In this document: positions 19,819 through 31,353 of the stretch, in pieces
Layout: every line of letters begins with the position of its first letter
How positions within the stretch are numbered: the stretch's first letter is position 1
From: Asterella californica
Taxonomy: Eukaryota > Streptophyta > Marchantiopsida > Marchantiales > Aytoniaceae
Direction: 5' to 3'
DNA: 64,000 bases
Assembly (NCBI GenBank): GCA_036924285.1
Contig: JAYKYS010000001.1
Coordinates: forward strand, 26,225,501 to 26,289,500
The notes under the pieces: model-generated
What the model was told of the DNA's origin: nothing
Database searches by the model: none
What the model saw: only the letters and a program-made list of their open reading frames with translations
Made by a program: the position numbers and the translations under genes

Positions 19819-20618
19819 TGTAAGCCGGCCTGTCTCTCACCCAGGGGTACCTCAGATGACTAGGATTACTAGTGCACCTTAATTATAAAGATTCTATCAT
19901 ACCCATGCTCACTTCACTCAACACTCTGACCCGTATGGTCACATCGGTTCCTCTAATAGCGTTCCTGCAAACAAGTTCTAACCCTGCCCTCCACATTGCA
20001 TCACATAGTACTCAAGGACTCCCAAGGTCTCGAATGCTCACTTTACTTATAGACAGGAAAATGAGAGTGTCTTCCACCTTCTCAACTCCTCCTTATATAC
20101 TCTACAACTTCTTACCTTGGTAACTTTCACTAAGTTACGTTACCTCATGATAAGTGCGCAATCCAAAATAGTAAAACTTCTAAAGGCTACTAAGCCTTTA
20201 AGAATAGCACACACATTACTTGTTCTACTTTACAAAAGTAAGAGATTCTCCTACTTTAGCTTTTGTAAAGTGTTAACTTTCCACCCTATCTAATCGGGAG
20301 GCGACAACAAACTAATACGTCTTTTGAGGAGCATCTTTAGATCTTTGTGCATGACTTTTCATCATGCATCCAATCAGCGATGGTCAACAAAGTTACATAC
20401 TTTTGAGAAGCATATTTAGAGCTCCGCACTTGTCACATAGTGCCATAGTGAACCCTCTAATAGTTTCCCTAACTTAGTTATAACTATCTCCGCTAGTTAT
20501 GACTAGTTTTGATCATTCTAGATTTAGATCTTCGAACTAGAGTAACCTATAAGATAGTCATACCTAATGAAATTTATATAAGCACGCACACAAATAATGG
20601 GATACTTGTGGTGTGACA
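19819..20618 (-). repeat. G1a 5' LTR (800 bp)
   Basis: Full-length G1 LTR, minus strand TGTCACACCACAAG ... CCGGCTTACA-type ends. A TATA element (GTATATAAGGAGG, minus strand, 20091-20100) probably drives transcription leftward. A second TATATAA lies near the LTR start. The TSD GGTC lies just outside at 20619-20622. Confidence 0.9.
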
Positions 20619-20808
20619 GGTCCATTTTTGTCTTTTGTAAAACTCTAAGTTTAGAAACAGAGCTCTAAAGAGGATTTCGAGCAATTTGTGAAGACACTGC
20701 GAAATCTGAGAGCATAGGGAGATAGAGCTCGTCGAGCCAAGCACTGTCAGCAAAAAGTTTGATCGATTTGGAGCAATAAACAAGGAGTTATGGCTGATTG
20801 AAGTCAAG
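20619..20808 (-). mobile_element. S-family LTR, right part (split by G1a), fused to element T
   Basis: Continues the S LTR interrupted at 9657: it is the reverse complement of about 10540-10725. Similarity ends near 20808 (ATTGAAGT), where the pol gene of element T begins in mid-domain. This is a truncation breakpoint, not an LTR terminus. Confidence 0.7.
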
Positions 20809-22832
20809 TTAGCAGGTGGGTGGAGCTTCATGATGACTTCCACCTTAGCACAGTCGACTTCTATACCTCTTCCGGAAATCCTATGTCCTAGCAAGATCCC
20901 CTCTGACATACCAAAGAAGCACTTCTCAAGGTGAAGAGCCAAACGATGTTCTCTACATTTCAGAAAACACTTCCTTACAAATATCAAGTGGTCTTCTCTC
21001 GATCCAAACACGCAAAAATCATCCACGAAGATCTCCATGAAAGTGCGAAGATACTCCTTGAAGATTGTGATCATCAATCTCTGGAATGTGGCGGGTGCGT
21101 TGCATAAACCAAACGGCATTTGATTGTACGCGTACGTGCCCCAATCAGTAGTGAAAGTGGTTTTCGACTTGTCTTCTTCTCTGATTGAAACTTGGTTGTA
21201 CCCAGAATACCCATCCAGGAAGCTGTAGAACTCATGTCCTGCTACCTGGTCTAACACAGAGTCGGTGAATGATAAAGGATGGTGATCCTTCTTCGTGACC
21301 AAGTTCAGCTTCCGGAAGTCCTGACATACTCGGATCTTCCCTGTCTGCTTCTTCGGCACGACGACAATAGGAGCTACCCACTCGCTGCTAAGCACTGAGA
21401 AGATGACTCCTGTCTTCAAGTATTGGTCGATCTGGTCCTTCACCAGAAGCGAGTACTTGGGGTTGAGCCGATACTGCCTCTGCCGTGCAGGAACAACGCC
21501 CTTCAGCAAGTCAATGCGATGCTCTCCCAACTCTCGAGGTATGCCCTTCATGTCTTCTATGGTCCATGCGAAGACATCCTGGAACTCCGTTAGAAGTTCT
21601 CGAATGTCTTCCAACTGCTGGCCCTCGATCACCTTGGAAAGCTTCAGCTTCTTCCCAGGAGCAACCTCCATCTCTTGAAGATCATCCGAGTTTACCATTC
21701 CTTCAGTGTGACTGTACTCACTGGCACCAAAGTATTCCGGTTTGGGAGCTTCTTCTGGTTCGGATTCGTCTTCTGGAAGACCAACGGTCAGATCTTCCGA
21801 AGGGAAGACGATACTCTCGTCTTCTGGAAGACCAACTGTCGGATCTTCCGAAGGGAAGACGGTACTCTCGTCTTCTGGAAGCTCTTCTTCCGCAATCTCG
21901 TAGCACTCAATGTATCCACAGATCACATCTTCTGCTATCTCTGATACTTCTGTAGTACACAAGTTATTCACCACAAACTCATTATATTGTTCATCACTGT
22001 CAGAAGACGCAGCTGAGTCTTCTGAAGTGTACTCCTCTGTTGTAGACGGAGTTTCACCTTGGTGTCCAATCTTCTTCCAAGGAAGCGAGACCTTAGTCTT
22101 CTCACCTAGCTTGGGTGTAGGATTGAGAAATCTCAAACGATGCCTTCTCCAGTCTGTATTTACATTTGCAGCATACAGCCATGGTCTTCCTATCAACACC
22201 TGATATCCAACCTTAGCTACAGGTCGCAAAATGATGTAAGTGAGGTAAAAAGATACTCCACCAATTACCGTCAAGACATCCTTCAGTTGCCCCAAAGGTC
22301 TTCTTTTGGTCTGGTCCGCCATTCTGAGGATTCTCGGAGTAGGCTGGAACTCAGTGAAGCCTAGGGCATGCGCCGTCTCTTCAGTCATGATGTTAACTCC
22401 GGAGCCGGAATCAATGGGTACTTTCTTCAGAAGACAGCCATGGATCTCCATATCAAGTTCTGGGGCTCCCAAGTCCTCATGCTCTACCCTTAGGATCAGG
22501 ATGCTCTCGGGAAGTCTAGCGATTCTCCTCTTCCTCGATCCTCGAAGCACAGATTGTAACAACTTCCTGTAATCAGCGTTGTCATCCAATAGTTGTTGGA
22601 AGGTCACATCCGACTTCTGATTCCACAAGTCTCGCAAGAAGTCGTAAGGAGATCTTTTCAGAAGAGTGACTGGTGTTTCCAACAGAGAAGATGTAGTAGC
22701 TGCTTCCTTGGGTGGAAGACCAGAAGAGTGTCTTCTCTCGACTGGGAGTTGTTCTCGTGAGACAAGGGCTGCCATAGTCGGTGTGGAAAGCTGCTGTACT
22801 ATCTTTCGTCTCTTCTCCATCTCTTCTTGCAT
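20809..22832 (-). pseudogene. Element T protease and reverse transcriptase, truncated
   Basis: A Tat-lineage-like pol. The retropepsin domain has VPIDSGSGVNIMTEETAHAL (D-S-G) and VLIGRPWLYAANV. A long acidic linker follows, with two near-identical repeats (LPEDES.VFPSED.TVG). RT then reads KTGVIFSVLSSEWVAPIVVV, LDGYSGYNQVSIREED, MPFGLCNAPATFQRL, catalytic FVDDFCVFGS and the Tat-like GHRISGRGIEVD. It stops at KLHPPAN, where the S LTR breakpoint has removed the RT end, RNase H and integrase. The frame overlaps the preceding gag frame end (stop at 22858), so the two were probably joined by a frameshift. Confidence 0.85.
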
Positions 22833-22857
22833 GATCGCTTCAACTTCTTGTCTAATG

Positions 22858-24225
22858 TCAGGAGTTCGGATCTTCTCGATCGTAAGTAGGAGAAGAAGGC
22901 CGCTCCGGGGAAGATGATCTTTCTTTTCGCTGCTTCTTCTTCTTGATCTCCTTCTGACGAAATTCTAACTTCCCTTTGCTTCTGGTACTTACCTTGAACA
23001 CAGCTTCATCCAAGACTTCTTCGGGAGGCCAACTGTCGGAATCCGGGCTAGGACTCCAAACAGTGCCATCCGCCAAAGTGAAAGAAGAAGCTGCCTCAAG
23101 TAACTTCGTCTTCTGGGCTGCAGTCGTCTTCTGCAGCTGAGGTTCCTTTCCTTTGCGCTTCTCGGGGTCTGGTTCGTCTTTCTCGATATGGAGACAATCC
23201 GTACAATCCCCAGGATCTTCTTCTTCTACCGTGATGTGCTGTACCACTGCTAACTCAAGTTTAGAAGCCGATGCAGCTTCTGCAGGAGGCGTGGTGTCTG
23301 CAAATCTCACCATTTGTCGTGGCCGTAAGGTCTGAGGACAATTCTCTGTGAAATGACCGACTTCCTTACAGTTCCCACACAAGGGCACTTGCCCAATCTG
23401 TCTTCTCGGGTGAGGACAGATGGACCACCAGTGTCCTGTCTCTCCACAATTATTGCACGCTCCAGGAAGAGGGTTGAGAGGTCGTTGTGATGAAGAAGGT
23501 TGCCAGGGCGTCCTGGTCTGTACATTGCTAGCTCTATCCCTAGGTACATAACGATTATATTGGGCGGGAGGCGTAAGAATGAAGGGTTGTATCGTCTCAA
23601 TCCTATAGCAGGTTTCCCCACTAAGATCGTGTAGATATCCTTCGTCGTCTTCTTCCCATCCTGCCCAGTTGACAGCTTGATCTTGCGTACACTGATCTCT
23701 GGTGTGTCCGGAAGAGTTACAAAGATTGCACCAAAGGTTTGGCCGGGAAGCCGTAGGTTGCTTCCGCTTGTCCTTCTGGTTCAGAAGATGAACTTTCAGG
23801 TCGGCAAACTGCTTCAGGACTTCATCGATACGGGGGTCAGGTGCAGACTGTATGATCTGAGTTTGAGGCATCTTCTGCACAACTTCCTCCCTTGCTCGCG
23901 TCTTCTCCTTCTTCTTCCGCGTCTTCTTCTCTTGTTCAGATTCCGATTCTGAACTTTCGACAGTAGACTCTTCAGAAGTAGAGGATGCTTCCGAATCGCT
24001 GTTATCAGTTTCAGTGGACTTAGACTTCCTCTTGGACTTCCGAGAAGACTTCTTCGACTTCTTGGACTTCTTCGAGGTCTTCCCTCTGTCCTTCGTCATA
24101 TTCCGAGTGATGCTCGAGGTTTCATACTGCTCGGCATGCTTCTGTACTTCTACTAAATCATCATCTCTTCCTCTTCTGCAATACAATTCCATATCCTGAG
24201 ACAATCCTCCCAAGTACCAGTCCAC
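22858..24225 (-). CDS. Element T gag, nucleocapsid part
   Basis: A 455-codon frame. The N-terminal part has a basic/Ser repeat (KKSKKSKKSSRKSKRKSKS) and a Glu/Ser-rich stretch. Three Cys-rich motifs follow: CNLCNSSGHTRDQC, CNNCGETGHWWSIC and CGNCKEVGHFTENC, each CX2CX4HX4C. Three knuckles is many for a plant Gypsy gag. The C-terminus (DPGDCTDCLHIEK) has a further Cys pair. It continues the capsid frame from 24620 with a frame change around 24153-24225. Confidence 0.75.
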   Translation of the reverse strand: MDWYLGGLSQDMELYCRRGRDDDLVEVQKHAEQYETSSITRNMTKDRGKTSKKSKKSKKSSRKSKRKSKSTETDNSDSEASSTSEESTVESSESESEQEKKTRKKKEKTRAREEVVQKMPQTQIIQSAPDPRIDEVLKQFADLKVHLLNQKDKRKQPTASRPNLWCNLCNSSGHTRDQCTQDQAVNWAGWEEDDEGYLHDLSGETCYRIETIQPFILTPPAQYNRYVPRDRASNVQTRTPWQPSSSQRPLNPLPGACNNCGETGHWWSICPHPRRQIGQVPLCGNCKEVGHFTENCPQTLRPRQMVRFADTTPPAEAASASKLELAVVQHITVEEEDPGDCTDCLHIEKDEPDPEKRKGKEPQLQKTTAAQKTKLLEAASSFTLADGTVWSPSPDSDSWPPEEVLDEAVFKVSTRSKGKLEFRQKEIKKKKQRKERSSSPERPSSPTYDREDPNS

Positions 24226-24620
24226 GGCTTGCTGAGCAGGTAACCGGGTCTTCCTTGGTTCTGAGGGATGTGATCCAGGAGATCTTCAAACCTCTCGGTG
24301 TAATCCCGCAGTATCTCTTTCTTCTTTCGTTCGAGCCTCTGAAGTTCTATGAGGGTCATCCGATCATAGCCCACTCCTCTGGACCTCTTCAGAAAAGCTG
24401 CCTTCAGAGTAGCCCAAGCGGCCATTACTACACCATCATCCAACATCTTACTCATCCATTTCCTCCCCTTCCCTACGATCAAACTAAGAAATACCCGGAG
24501 TCTGTCAACATCAGCGTCTTCCTTGTTGGATCGAGAGATGGTCTCAAACATCATGATGAAGTCGTCCGCGTCAGCATCATCGTCGTACGGATGGTACTTC
24601 TGCCGAGTGTGGGAAGCCAT
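24153..24620 (-). pseudogene. Element T gag, capsid part
   Basis: Reads DADDFIMMFETISRSNKEDA, WMSKMLDDGVVMAAWATLKA, and LIELQRLERKKKEILRDYTE, the usual helical gag order: particle-forming domain followed by a region rich in R/K/E. It ends at a stop overlapping the nucleocapsid frame, so a one-base shift separates the two gag parts. Confidence 0.75.
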
Positions 24621-25054
24621 GTCGACTGCCGGCTGGTGCGACTGCCAACTTCTTTCTTCCTCAGGTCCAGGTGGTGGAGATGGTCTTCTCGAAGGTCGTC
24701 TTCTGAGTCAGAACTACTGTCACTGCTATCTTCCAAGACGTCCGGAACAATCTCCTCTAGTCTTCCCTCACCTTGGGAAGCTTCTTCCGTACTTGGGAAG
24801 ACGTCTTCCGAGTAACCAGTACCAAAATCTACTTTATACACGTGATCACCCGGTTGGTTTCTGTCTTCGCCAAAGATTATGCTCGAGATGGAAGGCTCTT
24901 CCAACTCTACCGATCGGATCTTCTTGAGCTCTTCTTCTTTCTTTTGGTGTCTCAGGGATATCCGCTGCTCTCTAGAAGCGGTTCGCTGGGGCGAATTTAC
25001 CCACTCAGGATCTTTACCCGTGCGTATTCTGCTTCTACCTCTGGTCGGAGGCAT
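24551..25054 (-). pseudogene. Element T gag N-terminal region, frame-shifted
   Basis: A frame beginning MPPTRGRSRIRTGKDPEWVN, followed by charged coiled-coil-like sequence and an acidic stretch (EDSSDSSSDSEDD). It changes frame relative to the capsid ORF near 24680, where both frames encode Pro/Glu-rich linker. The start, 344 bp inside the primer site, is plausible as the real gag start. The further upstream frame 25035-25304 shows no motif. Confidence 0.55.
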
Positions 25055-25397
25055 CCACTAGAGTACTGAGAAGAGATGTCCCTCTTCTTCTACCACTAGA
25101 TCCGGAAGACCAAATGACTGGACAACCGATCACAGGTTCAGAACGTCTTCTTCTCCTGCTTCTTGTTGCACTCACTGCAATCTTCCAAGATCGAGTCTTC
25201 CAAGAAGTTCTTGGAAGCAGGGAAGCAGCTTCTTCCAACTCTCCCTGATGTATCTTATCAACTTCTGGTTGCGGTTCCTGTCTTCTGGCAAGATAGAATC
25301 CCACAACACATTCAACTACAATCGAAGTTAGTTCAAGATGAAACTAACTACTGGCACACAGATCCAGGAAGCTTAGAACAGAAGTTACTAAGTTGAA

Positions 25398-25416
25398 ATT
25401 TCCGGCAGCGGTGCCA
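25398..25416 (-). other. Element T primer-binding site
   Basis: Minus strand TGGCACCGCTGCCGGAAAT, four bases (TTTT) inside the LTR end. It is close to the tRNA-Asp-type site used by Tat/Athila elements. Confidence 0.75.
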
Positions 25417-25420
25417 AAAA

Positions 25421-26998
25421 TGATGCTCACTATATGTAGTGACGCAGGATTACTCCTTTTGTCCATTTAGTATACAAGATATCGTTCTCATAGAGGATTT
25501 ACGCAAGTAATCGCTGCTCTAAGTTCTAGGATCTGTTCAAACACACAAACACACGGGTTTTGCCTAAAAATCTCGTCTTCTCACAAAACCACACAAAACC
25601 ACACGTCTTCCAGACACGCCAAATGGTGCTCTAGAACTAAACAAACAACTACTAACTAAAATATCACACAACTATTCACAGAGAAGCTCGGGAAGACGAT
25701 CTTCCTGCTTCCAGGTAACTTCTTCCGATCTTCTCGATGTCGTCTTCCCGAAGCGATTCTCGTCTTCTGGAGGTTCAGCTCGTCTTCTCATACATCCAGA
25801 AGATTGCCCTGCTCCACAGAAGTCGACTAGCAACGGTCGTTACACATTATTCTCACACTCACATTCCAACTGGTTAGATCAATCACAGGGTGTATGCCCC
25901 CTGTAGCCTTCCCAAGCTTCTGCCTACGAAAGTTGTCTTCCTGCAGCACTACAACAACATTCACCTTCACGGAAGCTCAATGGAAGTCTCGGAAGCTCAC
26001 TAGAAGAAGGTAAGAAGATGGGAAAGATGAGAGAAGATGGGGGAGAAGAAGAAATCCAAACAAGAGAAAACAAGATGAAAAGAGACAATTAAGATTCCGA
26101 CAGGCTTCTAGTCCGGATCTTGACTAACAAGCCATCCTTGCTTGTAATAGTTTGAGGAGGAAGACAACAAACGTGAGTGTTGCACCGTCTTCCACTCGAG
26201 GATGTCGTCTTTTGTTGCGGGAAGAAGGCTTCTTTCTTCTTCACTTCGCTGCTCTGACTGCTCTGTCTTCTGGGATCCCTTACCCAGAAGACCGTTCGTA
26301 CGCAGATCCCAAGTGCTCTACTGAACAAGTCAAGCTACACTCCACAACTGTTGACATTCACCGCCACTCAAGAAGAACACTTCCCATGCACAATTGAGAG
26401 CGAATTCAATACAATCCACCACCCAGAAGACATGAACAAAGCTGCTGCACTCAAATCCACAATCCATTCCCCGAGAAGAAGTCACAATGACATTGGGAAG
26501 CTCACTCCCTCTACTTCCTGCGTCTACTCCTCGACACACCAGTCTAGCTAACAGGTCTGCACAAGGATGTCGTTCCCTGTTCCTAGACTGTCCACTACTT
26601 CTATCTACATCTTCGAACCACTGCTGGTACGAGCATGCAGACCCCCTCCTGTGTATTCCCAGACTATTCGTATGTTTCCAACAACAGGAGTAGTGTGCGA
26701 AGAACTGTCTATTCTGTGTCTCTGCTCTAATGTGTCTCGTCTGCCTACACCATAGAATCGATGGGTGTGTGCAGTAGCTACAGAACTGGCAGAATTCTAT
26801 CTCCTACTCTGCGATCCTACTTATGTCGCTGCCATGCGAACCAGGGGAGACGACCACCAGGGAGAGAGAGACGCTGACAGGAGGTTGCTACCTCACATGC
26901 AAGCGGTTCCCCTTCCTAATTAGCCATCCACCTCGTTGTTCCTACGCTACCTATGCTACCACATGGTATCCTAACTATTTTTACATGGAAAACTGCCA
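25421..26998 (-). repeat. Element T LTR (about 1.58 kb)
   Basis: Minus-strand start TGGCAGTTTTCCATG directly after a purine-rich CTTAAGGG (27000-27006), and end ...GAGCATCA before TTTT and the primer site. A second copy lies at 56703-58138. Both are packed with GTCTTC/GAAGAC hexamers. The LTR has gag-pol on its left and the 3' accessory ORF on its right, so it serves both as a 5' and a 3' LTR, implying a tandem or recombined element. Confidence 0.8.
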
Positions 26999-27057
26999 CC
27001 CTTAAGATAGCATGTTCGATCCTACTAACTCTGGAAGTGTGTTACTTCGGTTGCTGT

Positions 27058-28094
27058 CTACTCTGATTGCTCCGTGACAATCTCTACCTGATCTGCTCTT
27101 ATCGGAGCCACTACCTCGGCTTCTGATGGGCTGGGAAGCCCTGCACTTACCTCGGGTGTCACTGAGGTAGCTTCCCTCTCCTCGCTCTTCGCTGGCCCTG
27201 CTGTTTCTGCGGCTGCGTCTTCCTCGGCTTCGACTTCTGCTTCGGAAGACGGAATCGTCTTCTGGGAAGCAGAGTTGAGTGGTGCCTCTTCGGTCTTCTG
27301 AGGCACGGGTGTGGTACTGGGGACCATGGCGACCTCATAGGGGTCCGGAGAAGTCGCTTCCTCCACGCGGAATACCTGGGAAGACGGCTCGTCTTCCTGT
27401 CTTCCGGGGCATCTTCCGGTGTCTTCTCGGCTTCCAACGCTGTCACTACCAAGTGCACAGCGAGGTCGAACTCCTCCTTCTCCATTCCGGATTCAGTCGA
27501 TGGTGCTGGAGCGTGGGAAGATGCGGTTGCAGGTGTCGGAAGCGAGGGAAGACCATAAAGTGTCTTCACTCCTTCGATCTGTCGATCCAAGTACCTGAAC
27601 ATGCTCTCCCGGCATTCCACCAACATTGCTTTGGACTCGCTGTCCCATCCCCTAACTAAGGTAAGTAACTTCTTACCCGCGGTGAAGTTGAACTTCTTCC
27701 GAAGCGCTTCCACCGATTGTGCTAGCATCTTCTGTGCACGAGCCTCCGCTGCTTCCCGCTGCATCTTCTCAACTGCGACTCGCGCTTCTGCGGCTTCTAG
27801 CTGCGTCTTCCAAGTGGTCTGCTCGTCTGCGAGGGTGGTGATCTTCTCCCGCACTCGGAGGACTTCCTGATCGCGCTGCTGTACACGCGCCTGCAACTCC
27901 TGGTTGCTCTTCCGAAGTTGCACCGACTCCTTGGCAGAAGCGGCTGCTTCCGCCTTGTATCGGGCTGCGAGCTTCTCCGTGGTGCGGAGACTAGCTTCCA
28001 GCGACTCCGTCTTCTTCAGATCTTCTCCCTGTCGCAGCAAGGTGCGCAGGCCAAATCCAGGTTGCAAGGGCCTCTCCTGAGCCTTCGCTCTCTT
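27058..28094 (-). pseudogene. Element T 3' accessory ORF, coiled-coil part and acidic tail
   Basis: The frame 27159-28124 gives a long heptad-like coiled coil (SLEASLRTTEKLAARYKAEA through about 120 residues), followed by FNFTAGKKLLTLVRGW and a Pro/Ala linker. Near 27390 the coding frame shifts to 27058-27366, an acidic Ala/Glu tail (EVEAEEDAAAETAGPA) ending just before the polypurine tract. Coiled-coil ORFs downstream of a mobile-domain-like ORF are known from Tat/Athila-type plant elements; their role is unknown. The frame change and the AT-rich insertion upstream make this copy defective. Confidence 0.6.
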
Positions 28095-28660
<566 letters not shown>

Positions 28661-29593
28661 CTACGCCGATCGGATACTCAGCAGCTCTTCCTCCGAGTCC
28701 GACTCTGATCCTGAATGAATGAGAGAGATGGGTGTCCTCGGTACACTTCTGGGACCCATCTTCCTCGGTGACGTGGCGTCTTCCGACCCACTAGACTCGT
28801 CTTCTTTCACCAGGAGCGTCTTCTGGTGAGAACCGGGTCTCAGCTGTGGCATCAGGGTGGGAGGGGGCGTCGCGGCTGCCGCTCGGTCATCGTCTTTCGA
28901 GGTCTCCTCCTTCACCTCCTGTCGCTCCGTTGGCCCATACGCTGCCAGCTGATCTTCCTTAAGATCCCCCATGGCTACATACAAGTAGCAGAGGAAGGGT
29001 GTCAAGTGTCCTCCCGCCGGGGTACCCAAGTACGCTAGCTCCGTCTGTACATAGTTGTGGATGTACGCGCCCCAGTAGATGGGTACTCTGTCATCCCACA
29101 CTGATTCCAAGAACTCCACGTCTTGATCTCCCAAGTACCTTGTCTTCTGCGCTTTCCCCTTGGGAAAGAGATGCAGAAACAACTTCGCCAGAAGTCGCTT
29201 CTTCGGCTCCCGGTAAGACTCTATCTTGCAACTGTTCCTCGCCTGTCTGTCTTCCACGAAAAGGCAAGTGGTGCTCCCAGGCACATGCCACGAACTCACG
29301 ATCCTAGGCAAAACCTTCTTCTCAAACCAAAATCCTCGGTTCTCGGATTCCGACCTGTGAAAAGCCTTGCGCCACCAATCTTCAGTCCAGGAAGATGGTC
29401 TTCCTCGAGCTACTCCTGCCTTCGCAGGTACACGGTTACGAGGTGGCAACGCTGCCAACACCTCCTCCAGAAGTCCTTGATCGGCGAGGTTCCAATCCCA
29501 CAGGAAGAAGTCGAGACCCAACTCCTTGAGGAAAGGAGTGGCCTCAGCCAATTCTGCCGCTGGTAACACCAAGCCTCGCGGATGCATCGTCAT
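28661..29593 (-). CDS. Element T accessory ORF, plant-transposon-protein-like domain
   Basis: A 310-codon frame. Residues about 50-200 read WTEDWWRKAFHRSESENRGF, FVEDRQARNSCKIESYREPK, and VPIYWGAYIHNYVQTELAYL followed by GGHLTPFLCYLYVAMGD. The order of aromatic and Gly/Pro-rich motifs recalls the 'putative plant transposon protein' or mobile-domain-like ORFs that accompany Tat/Athila elements; this is a resemblance only. The C-terminus is Ser/Glu-rich. It reads in the same direction as gag-pol, whereas in several known Tat elements the extra ORF is antisense. Its role in the element is unknown. Confidence 0.5.
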   Translation of the reverse strand: MTMHPRGLVLPAAELAEATPFLKELGLDFFLWDWNLADQGLLEEVLAALPPRNRVPAKAGVARGRPSSWTEDWWRKAFHRSESENRGFWFEKKVLPRIVSSWHVPGSTTCLFVEDRQARNSCKIESYREPKKRLLAKLFLHLFPKGKAQKTRYLGDQDVEFLESVWDDRVPIYWGAYIHNYVQTELAYLGTPAGGHLTPFLCYLYVAMGDLKEDQLAAYGPTERQEVKEETSKDDDRAAAATPPPTLMPQLRPGSHQKTLLVKEDESSGSEDATSPRKMGPRSVPRTPISLIHSGSESDSEEELLSIRSA

Positions 29594-30620
29594 CCTGGAA
29601 GATCTGTTGCACTAAGCCACAAGCACTCACTATGAGCAGAAGGCTCAGTCCTTCCCAAGTGCCCACAGTCTAGCTTCTACTTCTCAGAAGACGAAACTAG
29701 TCTTCCGCAAGACAACTACTTCGTCTTTCGGGATTCTAACAGTACTTCCTAGATAGCTCTCGTCTTCCGAGCTATATCTAAACAATCCTATCCAAGCAAG
29801 GCCTCGCATGGATCACCCAGAAGACAACCCACCTTGCATTATATCTTACTTCCTATCAGAAGATACAAGATTCGTGAAACATCAAGTGCATAACAAGTTT
29901 GGAAGATGGTTGCGGGCTCCTGCGGTGACAGTGGCCTCTGAGAAGACACTCGGGACAGCTTCTGATTCGATGTCTTTCTTGGAAGACCTCTCGAAGTCAG
30001 ACTTCCCTTCACTGGTCTCACATGTCTTCGTCTTCTTACGCGCAATCTATCCTTACAACAGACTCAAGACAATTGCACTTTGTTCTTCTGACTTCTCACC
30101 TCTCATACGCACTCAGAAGAAGCTTGCTGCTCGGTGGGAAGACATGACCCTCGACCATTCTCTCCAGATTCTGCCAGCAAGTCTTCTCACGACTCTCTTC
30201 TAAGTTTGGGAAGAAGAAGGAATGTCTGCTATGGGTCGGACAGAAGAGACCCGAAATAGACCCTCACATCTTCTCGCTCATTTTGCCAGCCTTTCAGTCT
30301 TCTAGTCTCTCTAGGAAGATGTGGAGTTAAGAAGTTTGGAAGACCGAGAGGCGCAGGCCTAGTTCCCGACTTCCAACTTCTCGAAATAACAAAACGACTC
30401 ATCACACCACTCGGGATTCGTACCAAGCTTCTCTTAACACAAAAGCAAAGCAAATCCACTCTTGATACGAATTGTGTACAGTCAACTTCCGAAGATAGTC
30501 TTCCGAAGACCGTCTTCCGAAGACAATCAAGTTCAAGAAGCGTCTTCTGAAGATGTTCCCATCTTCCGAAGTGTCTTCTGAAGATGTTCCCATCTTCCGA
30601 AGTGTCTTCTGTTTCAGGTT
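29594..30620. other. Non-coding 3' region of element T, rich in GTCTTC/GAAGAC
   Basis: No gene is supported. The stretch is dense in GTCTTC and GAAGAC, with short direct repeats such as GATGTTCCCATCTTCCGAAG (twice near 30550-30600). It should hold the region between integrase and the accessory ORF; no integrase motif of T was found. The junction to element G3 is near 30620. Confidence 0.55.
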
Positions 30621-31155
30621 TTGAGGGTAGAGAGGTAGTAGGGTAAGGTTGGTTGTGGATAACCAAACTTGATCACCAATCGTGAATTCTTCATACCGAC
30701 GGTGTCCATCGGCATATTGCTTTTGTCAATTATGAGCAACTTGTAATTTCACCTTAGCTTTTTTCACTCCTTGTTTAATTCGTGCAACAAATTCATTGAC
30801 AACATCCAATTTGGTGTTGATTGACGACGCCGTGTCGAACCGTGTCAAACTTGCTGGTGTGAGAGGATGTTCGCCGTACATGAGATAAAAAGACATTCCA
30901 CGGGTAGATGCATTAAGGGAGTTATTGTAAGCAAATTCTACCAAAGAGAGTAAGGTGTCTCACTTCGCTTGCTCCTCCAAAGTAAAGGCTCGTAGCATGT
31001 CTTCAATGGTGCGATTGGCTCTTTCAATTTGTCCATCGGTTTGTGAGTGATAAGCAGTAGAGATGGCAAGTTTGGTCTTGAACAGACCAAATAGGGTTCT
31101 CCAAAACAGGCTAGTAAACTGAGGACCTCTATCCGTTATAAGCACCCGCGATAGA
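30620..31155 (-). pseudogene. G3 integrase, C-terminal half
   Basis: Reads VLITDRGPQFTSLFWRTLFG (second catalytic Asp), YHSQTDGQIERANRTIEDML (catalytic Glu) and then VEFAYNNSLNASTRGMSFYL, GEHPLTPASL and RYEEFTIGDQVWLSTTNL. The frame is broken near 30950 and around 30720. It continues the integrase that stops at 53301: joining across the G2d insertion restores the order QHG then LSRVLITDRG. It ends near 30620 against element T. Confidence 0.85.
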
Positions 31156-31159
31156 CCGT

Positions 31160-31353
31160 TGTCGTGTGACGTGCTTTCTTATCTGAGAATACACCTGATA
31201 TCTGACTATGGAGAATATGCGACGCTCTCTGTAACTCAGAACAAGCGGCCACCCAATCTCTTTCTGACCTTTAAGTACACTCTGAACCTAACCCGCTACG
31301 ATATCCTCACGTCCTCTCTGCAATTCTCTCTCTCACTTAACTAGAGATAGAAC
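31160..31353 (-). mobile_element. G2d LTR, distal end (split by G1b)
   Basis: Plus strand TGTCGTGTGACGTGC, the reverse complement of the LTR end CACGTCACACGACA. CCGT flanks it at 31156-31159 and again at 53297-53300. It continues at 51138 after the G1b insertion. Confidence 0.8.

Larger units (their letters stand above)
9658..20618 (-). mobile_element. G1a: Ty3/Gypsy-type LTR retrotransposon, degraded, with nested insertions
   Basis: LTRs of about 800 bp (TGTAAGCCGG ... TGGTGTGACA on the plus strand) lie at 9658-11835 (interrupted) and 19819-20618. They are flanked by the 4-bp repeat GGTC (9654-9657 and 20619-20622). The unoccupied target can be read in the solo S LTR near 10722-10740 (GGACCAATGGGAG). 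Minus-strand order is primer site, ORF1, gag, protease, RT, RNase H, integrase, polypurine tract. Removing the solo S LTR and the solo G2 LTR leaves an element of about 7.2 kb. Stops, frameshifts and an integrase-proximal deletion make it non-autonomous. Confidence 0.9.

Noticed and set aside
27279..27659. Plus-strand frame of 126 codons opposite the accessory ORF
   Set aside because: Antisense to a coherent coiled-coil reading and without motifs.
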